38,880 bases of DNA from Fibrobacter sp. (GCA_012515615.1 JAAYYB010000144.1:1-38880); one strand, 5' to 3'; counted from the stretch's first letter, positions 7,088 to 15,653 are shown. A program made the numbers and translations. The notes: generated from the letters alone by a model not told the origin.

Positions 7088-8680
7088 ATGAGTTTTAGCG
7101 TCAGACTGATATTATCATCTCTTGTCATTTTCTCCCTTGCCGGTGCATGTTCCGGCAGGGAACTCAGGTCCAGCCATGTTCCCGGCCGGCTCCTGGTCAA
7201 GTTCAAGGATGGAATTACGCCAGAAAACAGTATCTTCAAAAGCATTCAATCATCTGTCAAATGCAGAGCAAGCCGGGTTTTTAAAGACAGGAAAAACAGG
7301 TTGGCTAATGCCACCTTCGGCAGCATATATGAGCTTGACTGCAAAGGAGACGTGGGCTATCTATGCGATCTTTTCGAAAAGACAGGCCTGTTTGAATATG
7401 TTGAACCTGATTATCTGGCTGAAAAATGTGCAACAAAGGCATTTATACCAAATGACAGGTACTTTTACCGTCAATGGGCACTGCACAATGAGGGTACATT
7501 TAACATGGGGGGTATGATAAGCCCCAAACCGGACGCTGATATTGACATGCCGGAAGCCTGGGAGATCGAGCAGGGTGACAGTACGTTAATTATCGCTATA
7601 CTTGATTCAGGGTGCAAGATGGATCACCCTGAACTGGCAGGCAGAATCTGGAGAAACCCAGGTGAGATACCGGGAAATGGAATCGATGATGATGAGAATG
7701 GGTTCATAGATGATGTTAACGGGTGGGATTTTGTAAATGACGATAATGATCCGTCTGATGATGATGATGGTCATGGCACCCGAATGGCCGGAATAATTGG
7801 TGCAAACACTAATAATGAAACAGGTTTTGCGGGTATAAACTTAAAATCAAAGCTGATGATAATTAAAGTGGCTGATTCCAAAGGGGAAGCACTTAAATCA
7901 AATGTTGCCAGGGGAATAGTATATGCAACAGCTAACGGGGCAAAAGTTATTAATATGTCCATAGCTGGCGAAGCGTCATCAGAAACTGAGCATATAGCAG
8001 CACAAGCGGCTTTCTTAAAAGGTGCTTTCCTTTGTGGGGGTTCCGGAAACATCGGAGATAGCTTAGTGCACTATCCGGCAGCTTATGAACAGGTATTAGC
8101 AGTAGGAGCAACCGGTCCATCTGATTTCAGGTGGATTGGAGTATCTGAAGGTAGTAATTTTGGTGAAGAGATAGATATAGTAGCCCCAGGAGATTTTGTA
8201 TTCGAATTAGATAACATAATAGATGATAAATACGATGTCTATGGATCAGGGACCTCAATATCAACTGCTTTTGTCACCGGCGTAGCCTCCCTCCTCCTTT
8301 CTCAGAATCCGGCCCTCACTCCATCTCAAATAATGACAATTCTGCGGGAGGCCGCTGAGGACCAGGTTGGGGATCCATCAGAGGACACACCGGGCTGGGA
8401 CAAGTACTATGGAGCAGGAAGACTAAACGCATTTAATGCATTGCAGAGAGTCCTGGAAATTAAAAAACTCCCTTTCAAACAGGGTATTACGGTAGTCCGC
8501 ATTCCGGAAACAAAACTGCTGCTTAATGGGCAGACTGGTTTTTCCGGGAACATTCTTTTTACCTTGTCGGGCAGGGTGTTGTCTTCACAAGGAAGCAAGA
8601 TAAAAGTTACTCTTCCGGGCGGGGTTTACGTGCAGAATGCGGGGGGTGAGAAGGAGAAGCGTTTACCGCAGAGGCGCTAA
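7088..8680 (+). CDS. Secreted subtilisin-family (S8) serine protease
   Basis: This 530-residue exported endopeptidase has an N-terminal signal peptide (about residues 1-20; Cys21 makes lipidation conceivable but the lipobox is poor). A fervidolysin/I9-like propeptide spans about 30-110 (VPGRLLVKFKDG). The S8 catalytic domain spans about 125-455. All catalytic residues are visible: Asp173 (ILDSG), His229 (DGHGT), oxyanion Asn321 (SGNIGD) and Ser390 (GSGTSIST). An acidic Asp-rich insert (GIDDDENGFIDDVNG, about 198-212) between Asp and His is typical of cytophagin-like/T9SS-linked subtilases and probably binds calcium. The C-terminal 60 residues contain SGRVLSS and GGVYVQN, a shortened resemblance to a type-A sorting module, ending in KRLPQRR. 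SD GGAAGG precedes ATG 7088. Confidence 0.9.
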   Translation: MSFSVRLILSSLVIFSLAGACSGRELRSSHVPGRLLVKFKDGITPENSIFKSIQSSVKCRASRVFKDRKNRLANATFGSIYELDCKGDVGYLCDLFEKTGLFEYVEPDYLAEKCATKAFIPNDRYFYRQWALHNEGTFNMGGMISPKPDADIDMPEAWEIEQGDSTLIIAILDSGCKMDHPELAGRIWRNPGEIPGNGIDDDENGFIDDVNGWDFVNDDNDPSDDDDGHGTRMAGIIGANTNNETGFAGINLKSKLMIIKVADSKGEALKSNVARGIVYATANGAKVINMSIAGEASSETEHIAAQAAFLKGAFLCGGSGNIGDSLVHYPAAYEQVLAVGATGPSDFRWIGVSEGSNFGEEIDIVAPGDFVFELDNIIDDKYDVYGSGTSISTAFVTGVASLLLSQNPALTPSQIMTILREAAEDQVGDPSEDTPGWDKYYGAGRLNAFNALQRVLEIKKLPFKQGITVVRIPETKLLLNGQTGFSGNILFTLSGRVLSSQGSKIKVTLPGGVYVQNAGGEKEKRLPQRR

Positions 8681-8735
8681 GTGGGAATAAACCCAAAGCT
8701 GCTTATTTATTTTGTTCAAAATGTCAGAATCCATC

Positions 8736-8760
8736 ATGCCCGGGTTGTTTTATCGGGCAT
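8736..8760. terminator. Possible weak hairpin downstream of the protease gene
   Basis: ATGCCCG (8736-8742) pairs with CGGGCAT (8754-8760) across an 11-nt loop. No T-tract follows, so terminator function is uncertain. Confidence 0.3.
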
Positions 8761-8800
8761 CCATCCTCTAAAATACTCAGGATAGATGATCAGATACTGT

Positions 8801-8973
8801 TTAACCTAAAAGTCGCAGTTGGGGAGAGCAAAAAACCGTAAGATGTTGAGATGATAAGGCTTGAAGGCATCGCAGGTCTTATCGACAAGGTGATAAGATC
8901 AAGATGCCTGAAAGCCTTAGCGCTCAAAAGATTACGATTTTTTGCCTCATCCAGCTGCAATTTTCAGGTTTAA
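8801..8973. repeat. Long imperfect inverted repeat, MITE-like or giant hairpin
   Basis: Most of this 173-bp segment folds back on itself. The core is TCTTATC (8877-8883) against GATAAGA (8892-8898). The next layer, AAGGCTTGAAGGCATC (8856-8871), matches the reverse complement of 8903-8918 at 14 of 16 positions. Further out, blocks such as CGTAA, GCAAAAAA, GCAG and TTAACCT pair with their counterparts out to about 8973. The arms are about 85 nt and roughly three-quarters identical. It sits between convergent genes. It could be a non-autonomous mobile element or a bidirectional terminator; no clear target-site duplication was found beyond the TTAA/TTTAA at the ends. Confidence 0.7.
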
Positions 8974-9014
8974 GTAAACGCGATACGCATCCGCCGGCTC
9001 TCAAGCCTTAATTG

Positions 9015-10433
9015 TCAATTCGATATAAGTTTTCGCCTGTAGCCCAGAAACTCCGGAGCATGTTTAATCAGTCGCCAGAAACTGTGGGGTGACTGAAAGA
9101 GCATACGGGGGTATACGTTCTTTTTCATGAAACTGCGGCTGTAGAAACTCCTGAAGAATTCACCGTAATGGTGTTCCAGAATGCTTTTTTGCGGAATTTC
9201 CCCGGGAACAAACACAAACTGAACGCAGTCCATTTTTGACCAGTCGTTTTCAAATGTCCCCAGATCGTCTATTTTCCGGGAGATCGGCGCTCCGGGAAAC
9301 GGAGTGAATGCAGTAAGGTTGGCTTCTTTGAGTGGCAAAGAAAGAGCCAGCTCGCGGGTCTTTACAATTGAGTCTTCTTTTTCGCCTGGAAATCCTATCA
9401 TAAAGAGTCCCTTGACCCACAGTCCGGAATCATGGAGCAGCTGAACATCCCTGCGAATTTTCTCTATTGTTAACCCGTCTTTGTGGGTGTCCAGAATATT
9501 CTGGTCCCCCGATTCAATGCCTACTGATACCATCCAGCAGCCGCCCTTTTTAAGCAGCTTTATCAGCTCCGGATCGATATGCCCGATTCTCACGATACAG
9601 TTGAAAGTTATCGGCAGGCGGCTTGAGGCAAGCCGGAGGCAGAGATCTTCAACTCTCTTGCGGTTCAAAGTGAAAAGATCATCGTAGAAATTTATATGCT
9701 TTACACCGAAATCACGATTCAGCCATAATATCTGCTGAAAAGTGTACTCCGGAGAGTTCCATCGAAAGCTCTTCCCGAAAACCGAGCGGTCACAGTAGGA
9801 GCAGGAATAAACGCATCCACGAGAGGAGATGATGTTGGCTCCGGGGTGTCGGGGGTATCCAAAAAGGGGCATGAGGTATTTACGTGGAAAACCTTTGAGA
9901 AGATCATACGCCGGGAAAGGCAGTTCATCAAGAACACAGGGCTGAAGAGTATGTGTGCCTCTGCAGATCTCACTGCCATTGCGGAAGTAAATAGAATCGT
10001 AATCGCTGGATCCCTCCGCCAGCATCTTTATTGCCTGTTCCCCTTCACCGGTAATCACATAATCTATTGCCGGAAATTTCTCCAGAATCTTCTCTTTACC
10101 CCACGATACATGAACCCCTCCAAAGACAGTCCTGATACCGGGAGAGATTTCCTTTACAAGCAAACAGACATCATACGCTTCATAAAATGCTACTGTCGTG
10201 GCGGAAAACCCGATCATATCCGGGTTCAATCTGCAGATACGCTCTGCCCATTCCCGGTTTGTCACTGTGTACTGCAGCGCGGCATCAAAGATGTAAACCT
10301 CGTGACCGGCTTTTCTGAGCACAGATGCTATTGAGGCGAGCCCGACAGGGGGCATAACGCAGGCAAGTGATCCGACATTTTTAACACCGGGAGTAATCCG
10401 GTAGCCGCGTGGATGAAAGAGAACGACTCGCAT
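9015..10433 (-). CDS. B12-binding radical SAM protein 1
   Basis: This 472-residue enzyme has an N-terminal cobalamin-binding Rossmann domain (about 1-150; PPVGLASIASVLRKAGHEV, GFSATTV and VITGEGE segments) and a radical SAM domain from about 195. The [4Fe-4S] motif is CVYSCSYC, giving Cys207, Cys211 and Cys214. The GIESGDQNIL and FMIGFPGE segments are typical radical SAM strands. A C-terminal helical region (about 400-472) is family-specific. Class B members are often methyltransferases or do ring/lipid chemistry, but the substrate cannot be read from sequence. It starts at ATG 10433, 21 nt after the stop of the second radical SAM gene, and is the last gene of the leftward block. Confidence 0.85.
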   Translation of the reverse strand: MRVVLFHPRGYRITPGVKNVGSLACVMPPVGLASIASVLRKAGHEVYIFDAALQYTVTNREWAERICRLNPDMIGFSATTVAFYEAYDVCLLVKEISPGIRTVFGGVHVSWGKEKILEKFPAIDYVITGEGEQAIKMLAEGSSDYDSIYFRNGSEICRGTHTLQPCVLDELPFPAYDLLKGFPRKYLMPLFGYPRHPGANIISSRGCVYSCSYCDRSVFGKSFRWNSPEYTFQQILWLNRDFGVKHINFYDDLFTLNRKRVEDLCLRLASSRLPITFNCIVRIGHIDPELIKLLKKGGCWMVSVGIESGDQNILDTHKDGLTIEKIRRDVQLLHDSGLWVKGLFMIGFPGEKEDSIVKTRELALSLPLKEANLTAFTPFPGAPISRKIDDLGTFENDWSKMDCVQFVFVPGEIPQKSILEHHYGEFFRSFYSRSFMKKNVYPRMLFQSPHSFWRLIKHAPEFLGYRRKLISN

Positions 10434-10454
10434 TGTTTACCCTTTATTTCCTTT

Positions 10455-11834
10455 TTACCTTGCCAGAAATTCCCATAACGGACCATTTATCCCTTTTTTA
10501 CGGAGCCACTCCATAACTTTTATCTGCTCCGGGGAAAGATCATCGACTACCCAGTTGGGACTTTTCTGATGAAATTCACAAAGGAGCTCCGCGATTCTCT
10601 CTCTTGATATAAGAGGAGAGACATAAAATGCCGGTTCAAGCAGATCAGCCTCAGGAGAAATATATTTCTCCTGCAGAACCCGTTCATAAAAAGGAGTCCC
10701 AGGATAAATCCGCATTCCTGTAAAGGGGAATATAACGGTCTTTCTGAAAGAGAGGGAATTTTTAAAACTCTGTCTGAGAGTCTCCTCGGTTTCCCCGGGT
10801 CCACCGGTTATAAGAAAATGTGAGTAGTGAACATCTTCTTTTCTTGCAAGCTCACTTGAATAGAGAATCTCCTCAAATGTAAACCCTTTACTGTAACTCT
10901 CAAGTACACTGTCACATAAACTGTCTGACCCGAATTCAATATGCCTGAGCCCGGCCCTGGCCATAAGGTTCATCAGTTCCGGAGTTAATCCGTTTGGGCG
11001 CAGAAAGCATCCCCACTCGAATTTCTCATCAATTTTCAAAAATTCTTCACATATTCCTGCAACATGAGCGTTGTCGGTATTAAATGCTGAATCTACTATG
11101 AAGATGTATTTTGCTCCCGACCTCAAAGCATCCTTTACATCCTCGGCAACCGCCTGTGCGCTTCTGAATCTTGCCCTGTCACCCTCAATGAGAGGATAGG
11201 TGCAATAACAGCATGTAAATGGACATCCCCTCTGAGTCTGCACATTCATAACACCGCTGGATTGAAGGTAGTGCCGGGTTATCTCTAAAGAACGGTAGGG
11301 AGTTGTGATTTCAGAAACAGGCAGCACCGCCGGAAGATTTTTTCTGAAAGACTGGCCGGATCTGTAGACCAGGCCCGGAATTTTTTGAAGCTTTAAGCCT
11401 GCATCTTTCTGTGTGCCTGAGAGCATATTAAGCAGCTCAATAAGCGAAGCCTCACCCTCACTTACCACACCATAATCAGCACCGCTCATCTGGAGCAGCT
11501 TCTCGGGGAAAAGCGAAAAGGCGCTTCCGCCCAGAATCAAGACTGATTTGCTGACAAGCTTGATCCTTCGTACTGTTTCACTCAGGTCAGGAACAAAAAA
11601 CTGCGTTTTATCAATCCTGACATCATCGATGTTCCGCAGTGAAAGCCCGATAAAATCCGGCGAAAAACGGCTGATCACAGATTCCAGTTCCGGGCTCTGA
11701 AAACTCATATCCAGAATCTCTGTTGCAAAACCTTTTTCTTTAAGTTTACCGGCAATGTGGGAGACACCCAGCGGAAAAACAGGATAAGGATTGCGGCAGC
11801 GGTTAATGCTTATCAGTAGTACTTTTGCAGACAA
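10455..11834 (-). CDS. B12-binding radical SAM protein 2
   Basis: This 459-residue paralogue has the same architecture: a cobalamin-binding domain (about 1-150, with PLGVSHIAGKLKEKGF and ILGGSAFSLFPE) and a radical SAM domain with CPFTCCYC (Cys204, Cys208, Cys211). The following TYPLIEGDRARFRS stretch is conserved in a subgroup that I associate with B12/radical SAM enzymes near lipid-biosynthesis genes; that association is from memory and not proven here. The start is TTG 11834 with AAAGGG upstream. It is transcribed with the genes on either side; about 64 nt separate it from the lipoate-ligase-like gene upstream. Confidence 0.85.
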   Translation of the reverse strand: MSAKVLLISINRCRNPYPVFPLGVSHIAGKLKEKGFATEILDMSFQSPELESVISRFSPDFIGLSLRNIDDVRIDKTQFFVPDLSETVRRIKLVSKSVLILGGSAFSLFPEKLLQMSGADYGVVSEGEASLIELLNMLSGTQKDAGLKLQKIPGLVYRSGQSFRKNLPAVLPVSEITTPYRSLEITRHYLQSSGVMNVQTQRGCPFTCCYCTYPLIEGDRARFRSAQAVAEDVKDALRSGAKYIFIVDSAFNTDNAHVAGICEEFLKIDEKFEWGCFLRPNGLTPELMNLMARAGLRHIEFGSDSLCDSVLESYSKGFTFEEILYSSELARKEDVHYSHFLITGGPGETEETLRQSFKNSLSFRKTVIFPFTGMRIYPGTPFYERVLQEKYISPEADLLEPAFYVSPLISRERIAELLCEFHQKSPNWVVDDLSPEQIKVMEWLRKKGINGPLWEFLAR

Positions 11835-11898
11835 AATAGCCCTTTGGGTTTTCAGGTTCAGGACCGGATCATAAATTCTTTACAAATATACTTTCCGT

Positions 11899-12528
11899 TC
11901 ACAGGTGTTCAGGAAGTCCGTTTCTGAAAATATCACATATATTCTGAGCAGAGTAGTTGAAACCTGCATTTTTAAGAGTTGTGCAGAACTCCTCGTGTCC
12001 TCTGCCCTGCCGGTAGTCCGGTTCTTTAAGTGGATGTTTCAGATAACGGTTCAAGTGTTGGAGGTCAGAGTCAACCATAAGGCTTGCCTGGTAATAAAAA
12101 AGTCTGGGATTAGATCCAAGATAAAGCGAACTTCCCAGAAACTTACGGTTATCTATTACCAGATCGCTTGTACCTTTGTGCTCTATCGCTTTTATCCCGT
12201 GATCGTTTAGCACTGTAATCATTGCTCCCTGAACTTTTCTAAAGATTTCCAGCCCTGTCTCACCTTTTCTCTGCCCTACTACTATTGTAATCACCATTCC
12301 CGGGGAAAGCACTACTGTCCCTCCCCCCCCTCGTCTCTCCATTACATCAACATCATCTTCTTCGCAGTTCTCAAGAAAGATCTCTTCCCTGGGTTTACAG
12401 GAGGGTCCGTGTACAACCTCAATTTTTGGCTGTTCATACACAAAGACGAATGGTTTTGGCTGTAAGGCTCCATATATAAACAGCCCGTCATTTTTCTTTG
12501 GATCACCTGGAAACAAAGGCACTATCAT
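11899..12528 (-). CDS. Lipoate-protein ligase A-like protein (BPL/LplA/LipB fold)
   Basis: The 209-residue product matches the core of LplA-type enzymes. It has RRGGGGTVVL (residues 65-74), aligned with the RRxSGGGAVYHD lipoyl-AMP loop, and the block GTSDLVIDNRKFLGSS, whose Lys129 corresponds to the catalytic Lys of the fold. It lacks the C-terminal accessory domain of E. coli LplA, so it may be an octanoyl/lipoyl transferase or act on a non-standard acyl group. Its start overlaps the DUF362 gene by 4 nt. No lipoyl-domain substrate (GcvH, E2) is encoded nearby, which makes its partner unclear. Confidence 0.75.
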   Translation of the reverse strand: MIVPLFPGDPKKNDGLFIYGALQPKPFVFVYEQPKIEVVHGPSCKPREEIFLENCEEDDVDVMERRGGGGTVVLSPGMVITIVVGQRKGETGLEIFRKVQGAMITVLNDHGIKAIEHKGTSDLVIDNRKFLGSSLYLGSNPRLFYYQASLMVDSDLQHLNRYLKHPLKEPDYRQGRGHEEFCTTLKNAGFNYSAQNICDIFRNGLPEHL

Positions 12529-13727
12529 CCGCTCACCTTTTTCTGCATTTTGCTGTATAAATTGGAAATGAAGAGTGAAATATATGATGCAAAAGGAAGC
12601 AGTTTTTTAAGAATTGGTGTGTCAATATAAATAGCCCTGGAGGGACACATCTCATGGCAGCAGAAACACCGTATGCAGAGCGAGTAGTCATAGCGTGGGA
12701 TCCTGGAATTTTCTTTGACAGCTATGGCTTTGGGGTCTACCGGGCAAACCTGAACACAGCGACGGCAGCTTGTGCACAGCTTTTTTCTGATTACAGGACG
12801 AGGTGTGAAATGTTTCCTGAGGGCCTGAAGCAGCCTTGTCCTGGGAATTGCAGGGGGAGCTTTTCTGACGACATTGAACGATCTGTCAATAAAGAGATCT
12901 ACAGGATCACCGACAATCTCAATCTGTTCCTGCGCTGAATACCCCAGCCCGCATTGAGCACCTATTCTCACAGGAGGAACATAAGAGGGGTCCAGATCAA
13001 TTATTCTGCACGCGACAGAATCTATCGCTACAGGGTCAGTTGAAAGAAGAATGGCTCCTATTTTTTTAGGATCTCCGCTCTGGGGGCCATTTCCCTCCAT
13101 TGCATTGACCGCATCCATAACGTAAAGTCTTGGCTTGATAAAACGGGTTATGTCCACCAGAAGCTGCGAAAACTGATCGATATCAGGGAATCTTGCGTGA
13201 TACTCACCTTTTACAATGCCGGGAACGCATCCGTACTGGTTCTTTACTGCACCTGTCATTCTGGTCAAACCGTGAGTTTTCAGTTTAGGCAGGCTGATCA
13301 CCCCGTTACATGAAAGAACCGCGTCTGCAATAAAGAGAACCTTACTTGTAATCCCGTCTGGAAAAGAGACTCTTTTACCGTGATCAAACTGCCCCTGCTC
13401 AATTCCAAGTTCCATAGCCACATCATGGAATCCCGCCTTTTTAAGTGCATGCATTGCAGGCTGAACCCCACCCGGGGAATCACCATACAGTAAAGATGAA
13501 CCAGTTTCTTTGAACTGAAGAGCCACAGCTTGAAATACGGCCGGATGTGTGACAACACAACGTTGGGGGTCGGTTCCCCACAGCACATTAGGCTTTAAAA
13601 GGATTCGTTCACCAGGAGAAGCGAATTTCTCCGATCCTCCAAGAAGCTCTATCCCGCGTTTCACTGCGGAATTGACTTCTTCCTGATCATAAGAACCACA
13701 TTTAACTATCACTACTTTAGAATTCAC
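12525..13727 (-). CDS. DUF362 protein with two [4Fe-4S] ferredoxin motifs
   Basis: This 400-residue protein has a DUF362 domain (about 1-300; motifs LLKPNVLWG, GDSPGG, SLPKLKTHGLTRMTGAVKNQYGC and STDPVAIDSVACRII). A C-terminal bacterial ferredoxin domain has CTSCRRCVQVCPVDP (Cys318, 321, 324, 328) and CIRCFCCHEMCP (Cys351, 354, 357, 361). DUF362 has no settled reaction; the clusters suggest electron transfer, perhaps to the radical SAM enzymes. The start is GTG 13727 with AAAGGA 8 nt upstream. It is the first gene of the leftward block, divergent from the ammonia-lyase gene across about 140 bp. A short hydrophobic tail (FASYISLFI) may hold it at the membrane. Confidence 0.85.
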   Translation of the reverse strand: MNSKVVIVKCGSYDQEEVNSAVKRGIELLGGSEKFASPGERILLKPNVLWGTDPQRCVVTHPAVFQAVALQFKETGSSLLYGDSPGGVQPAMHALKKAGFHDVAMELGIEQGQFDHGKRVSFPDGITSKVLFIADAVLSCNGVISLPKLKTHGLTRMTGAVKNQYGCVPGIVKGEYHARFPDIDQFSQLLVDITRFIKPRLYVMDAVNAMEGNGPQSGDPKKIGAILLSTDPVAIDSVACRIIDLDPSYVPPVRIGAQCGLGYSAQEQIEIVGDPVDLFIDRSFNVVRKAPPAIPRTRLLQALRKHFTPRPVIRKKLCTSCRRCVQVCPVDPKAIAVKENSRIPRYDYSLCIRCFCCHEMCPSRAIYIDTPILKKLLPFASYISLFISNLYSKMQKKVSG

Positions 13728-13865
13728 ATCATGATCCTTTCACTCATTAAAAATACAGCCAAGTAAAGCTGAAATTCAATTGGAATTAAAGAGAGCGCAT
13801 GTTTTATTTTCATTTTCTTACTCTGCTAATTTGAAGTTTCTAATTTATCTCTTTAAGGAATGCAA
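13728..13865. promoter_or_regulatory. Divergent promoter region between the DUF362 block and the ammonia-lyase gene
   Basis: This AT-rich intergenic stretch must hold the start signals of both transcription units. I see no clear palindromic operator. On the + strand AAGGA at 13855-13859 is the SD for ATG 13866. Confidence 0.45.
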
Positions 13866-15452
13866 ATGAAAAACACTCCGGCAGTTGTCCTGAACGGACA
13901 GGATTTGACAATAGAAGAAATTGTGGCAATTGGAATAGGTGACAGGAAAGTTGCCCTTGACCCTGAAGCCCTTGACCGTTGCAGAGCTTCCAGAAAATTT
14001 CTCGAGCAGGAAGTTGCGGCGAGGCGGATTATCTACGGAGTCAACACTTCTTTTGGTCCCATGTGCAACAAAATTATAAATGATAATGAGATCGAAACTC
14101 TTCAGGTAAATCTTATCAAGAGCCACGCTGCAGGATTGGGAGATCCACTGAAACCATATATTGCCCTTGCGGTAATGGCGGTGCGCCTCAACAGCCTTGT
14201 AAAAGGGTTTTCCGGAGTCAGGGTAGAGCTGCTTGAGCATGTCAAAGAGATGATTAATGCCGGTATTGCCCCCTATATTCCCGAGTGCGGCAGTGTCGGG
14301 GCATCAGGCGACCTGATACACCTTGCCCATGTGGCACTGGCGATTATTGGCGAAGGTAAAGTTTTTTACAAAAAGGAACTCCGCGATGCCACATCGGTGC
14401 TCCAGGAGTGCGGGCTTAAACCTTTCCGCCTGAGTTTCAAAGAGGGTATCGCGCTGATGAACGGAACCGCTGCTATGACTGCCATAGGGGCATTTGCTCT
14501 GTTTGGAGCAAAAAAGCTCCTCCGTCTAGCCTGCATCAACGCCGCTTTTTCAATCGAAATTTTCGGCGGCATAGATGACGCATTCGATGAGGATCTGCAC
14601 AAAGTTAAACCGCATCCCGGACAGATACAGATTGCCTCCATTATTCGCGATCTTTACGAAGGTTCAAAAAACATAATGCTGAGATCTGAAATGCATGAGA
14701 AGATCAGAAAACAGCAGACCGAGGGAGTTGTATACCAGACCAGCATAAATGTGCAGGATGTCTATTCGATCAGGTGCACGCCTCAAATTCTTGCTCCTGT
14801 CAGTGAGGCAATCGATTATGCCGTTAAGACAATACAGACCGAAGCTAACTCGTCAAACGACAATCCCATAATTATTCCAGAGAAGAAAAAAGTTATCCAC
14901 GGCGGCAATTTTCATGGCCAGAGCATCGGGTTCAATATGGATTCTCTCTGCATGGCTGTTTCAGAGCTCTGCACACTTTCAGAGAGAAGACTCAATAAGC
15001 TTCTGGATGGCAAGCTCAACGAAGGCCTCCCCGAGCATCTTATCCCGGAAACACCTGGACTGGCCATGGGATTCATGGGTGCCCAGTATCTGGCAACATC
15101 CACGACCGCAGAAAACCGTCAACTGGCAAATCCCGTAAGCACGCTATCGATTTCCTGCAATGCGACAAACCAGGATGTAGTGAGCATGGGTACCGTTGCA
15201 GCGAGAAAGGCATTCAAGGCAGTAAGCAATGCAAAGCATGTGCTGACATTGGAAACTCTCGCCCAGCTTCAGGCTCTCTCTTTCCGTAATGCCCCCACAA
15301 TGGGTAAAGCGACCAGGAGAATATACAGCCAGCTGGTGAAGCAGTTCCGGATATACGATAATAAACGGATTTTCCATGATGATCTGGCATCATTGAGAAA
15401 ATTCCTGTTCTCAAGCCAGTTTCTTGACGATCTCTCAGAATATATAAGCTAA
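13866..15452 (+). CDS. MIO-dependent aromatic amino acid/histidine ammonia-lyase
   Basis: This 528-residue enzyme belongs to the HAL/PAL/TAL superfamily, which eliminates ammonia from an aromatic amino acid or, in aminomutases, shifts it. The MIO cofactor triad Ala146-Ser147-Gly148 is in GSVGASGDL, and the catalytic Tyr58 is in YGVNTSFG. The substrate-selectivity pair is Ser86-His87 (KSHAAG), as in histidine lyases rather than TAL (His-Leu) or PAL (Phe-Leu). ENRQLANP and QDVYSIRC are further family hallmarks. I prefer ATG 13866, which has an AAGGA 6 nt upstream, over ATG 13860. No hutU, hutI or hutG is nearby, so a histidine catabolic role is not supported by context. The divergent radical SAM block suggests specialised biosynthesis. 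Confidence 0.88.
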   Translation: MKNTPAVVLNGQDLTIEEIVAIGIGDRKVALDPEALDRCRASRKFLEQEVAARRIIYGVNTSFGPMCNKIINDNEIETLQVNLIKSHAAGLGDPLKPYIALAVMAVRLNSLVKGFSGVRVELLEHVKEMINAGIAPYIPECGSVGASGDLIHLAHVALAIIGEGKVFYKKELRDATSVLQECGLKPFRLSFKEGIALMNGTAAMTAIGAFALFGAKKLLRLACINAAFSIEIFGGIDDAFDEDLHKVKPHPGQIQIASIIRDLYEGSKNIMLRSEMHEKIRKQQTEGVVYQTSINVQDVYSIRCTPQILAPVSEAIDYAVKTIQTEANSSNDNPIIIPEKKKVIHGGNFHGQSIGFNMDSLCMAVSELCTLSERRLNKLLDGKLNEGLPEHLIPETPGLAMGFMGAQYLATSTTAENRQLANPVSTLSISCNATNQDVVSMGTVAARKAFKAVSNAKHVLTLETLAQLQALSFRNAPTMGKATRRIYSQLVKQFRIYDNKRIFHDDLASLRKFLFSSQFLDDLSEYIS

Positions 15453-15523
15453 CTTATACATCCGGAAAAAATCGGAGTGCATTTAGATCCTGGGCAGAAA
15501 GATTTGAACAAATCGCATGTGCA

Positions 15524-15613
15524 CCACACTGGTCAAACATCTGCTATTTGTAAAATCCTTTTTGCACAAAGGATAAGTGCAATTTGCCCTGATCGGGGTG
15601 CATAAGTCAGGTA
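15524..15613 (+). promoter_or_regulatory. Conserved upstream element of the hybrid histidine kinase gene (copy 1)
   Basis: About 90 nt here align with the region upstream of hcp (19034-19122, minus strand). The 57-nt core at 15557-15613 matches at about 50 positions without gaps. It contains a dyad TTGCAC-N9-GTGCAA (15562-15582) and two ATAAGT repeats 29 nt apart. It ends about 40 nt before the kinase start codon. It is probably an operator/promoter or a structured 5' leader. Confidence 0.75.
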
Positions 15614-15653
15614 TGAACTGATCTAATCTCCGCTCTCACATCAGGAGAGGCAA

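Larger units (their letters stand above)
8681..9014. other. Intergenic region between convergent genes, dominated by a large palindrome
   Basis: No ORF of note. It contains a 7-bp dyad (8736-8760) and a 170-bp imperfect inverted repeat (8801-8973), both annotated separately. Confidence 0.6.

Noticed and set aside
8801-8973. Integron attC site
   Set aside because: The left end can be read as RYYYAAC, but the right end does not fit GTTRRRY and no integrase or cassette array is present.
15529-15546. Sigma-54 -24/-12 promoter (TGG...TGC) upstream of the kinase
   Set aside because: The GG-N10-GC spacing fits in the kinase copy but the GC is missing in the hcp copy of the same element, so it is not the conserved function.
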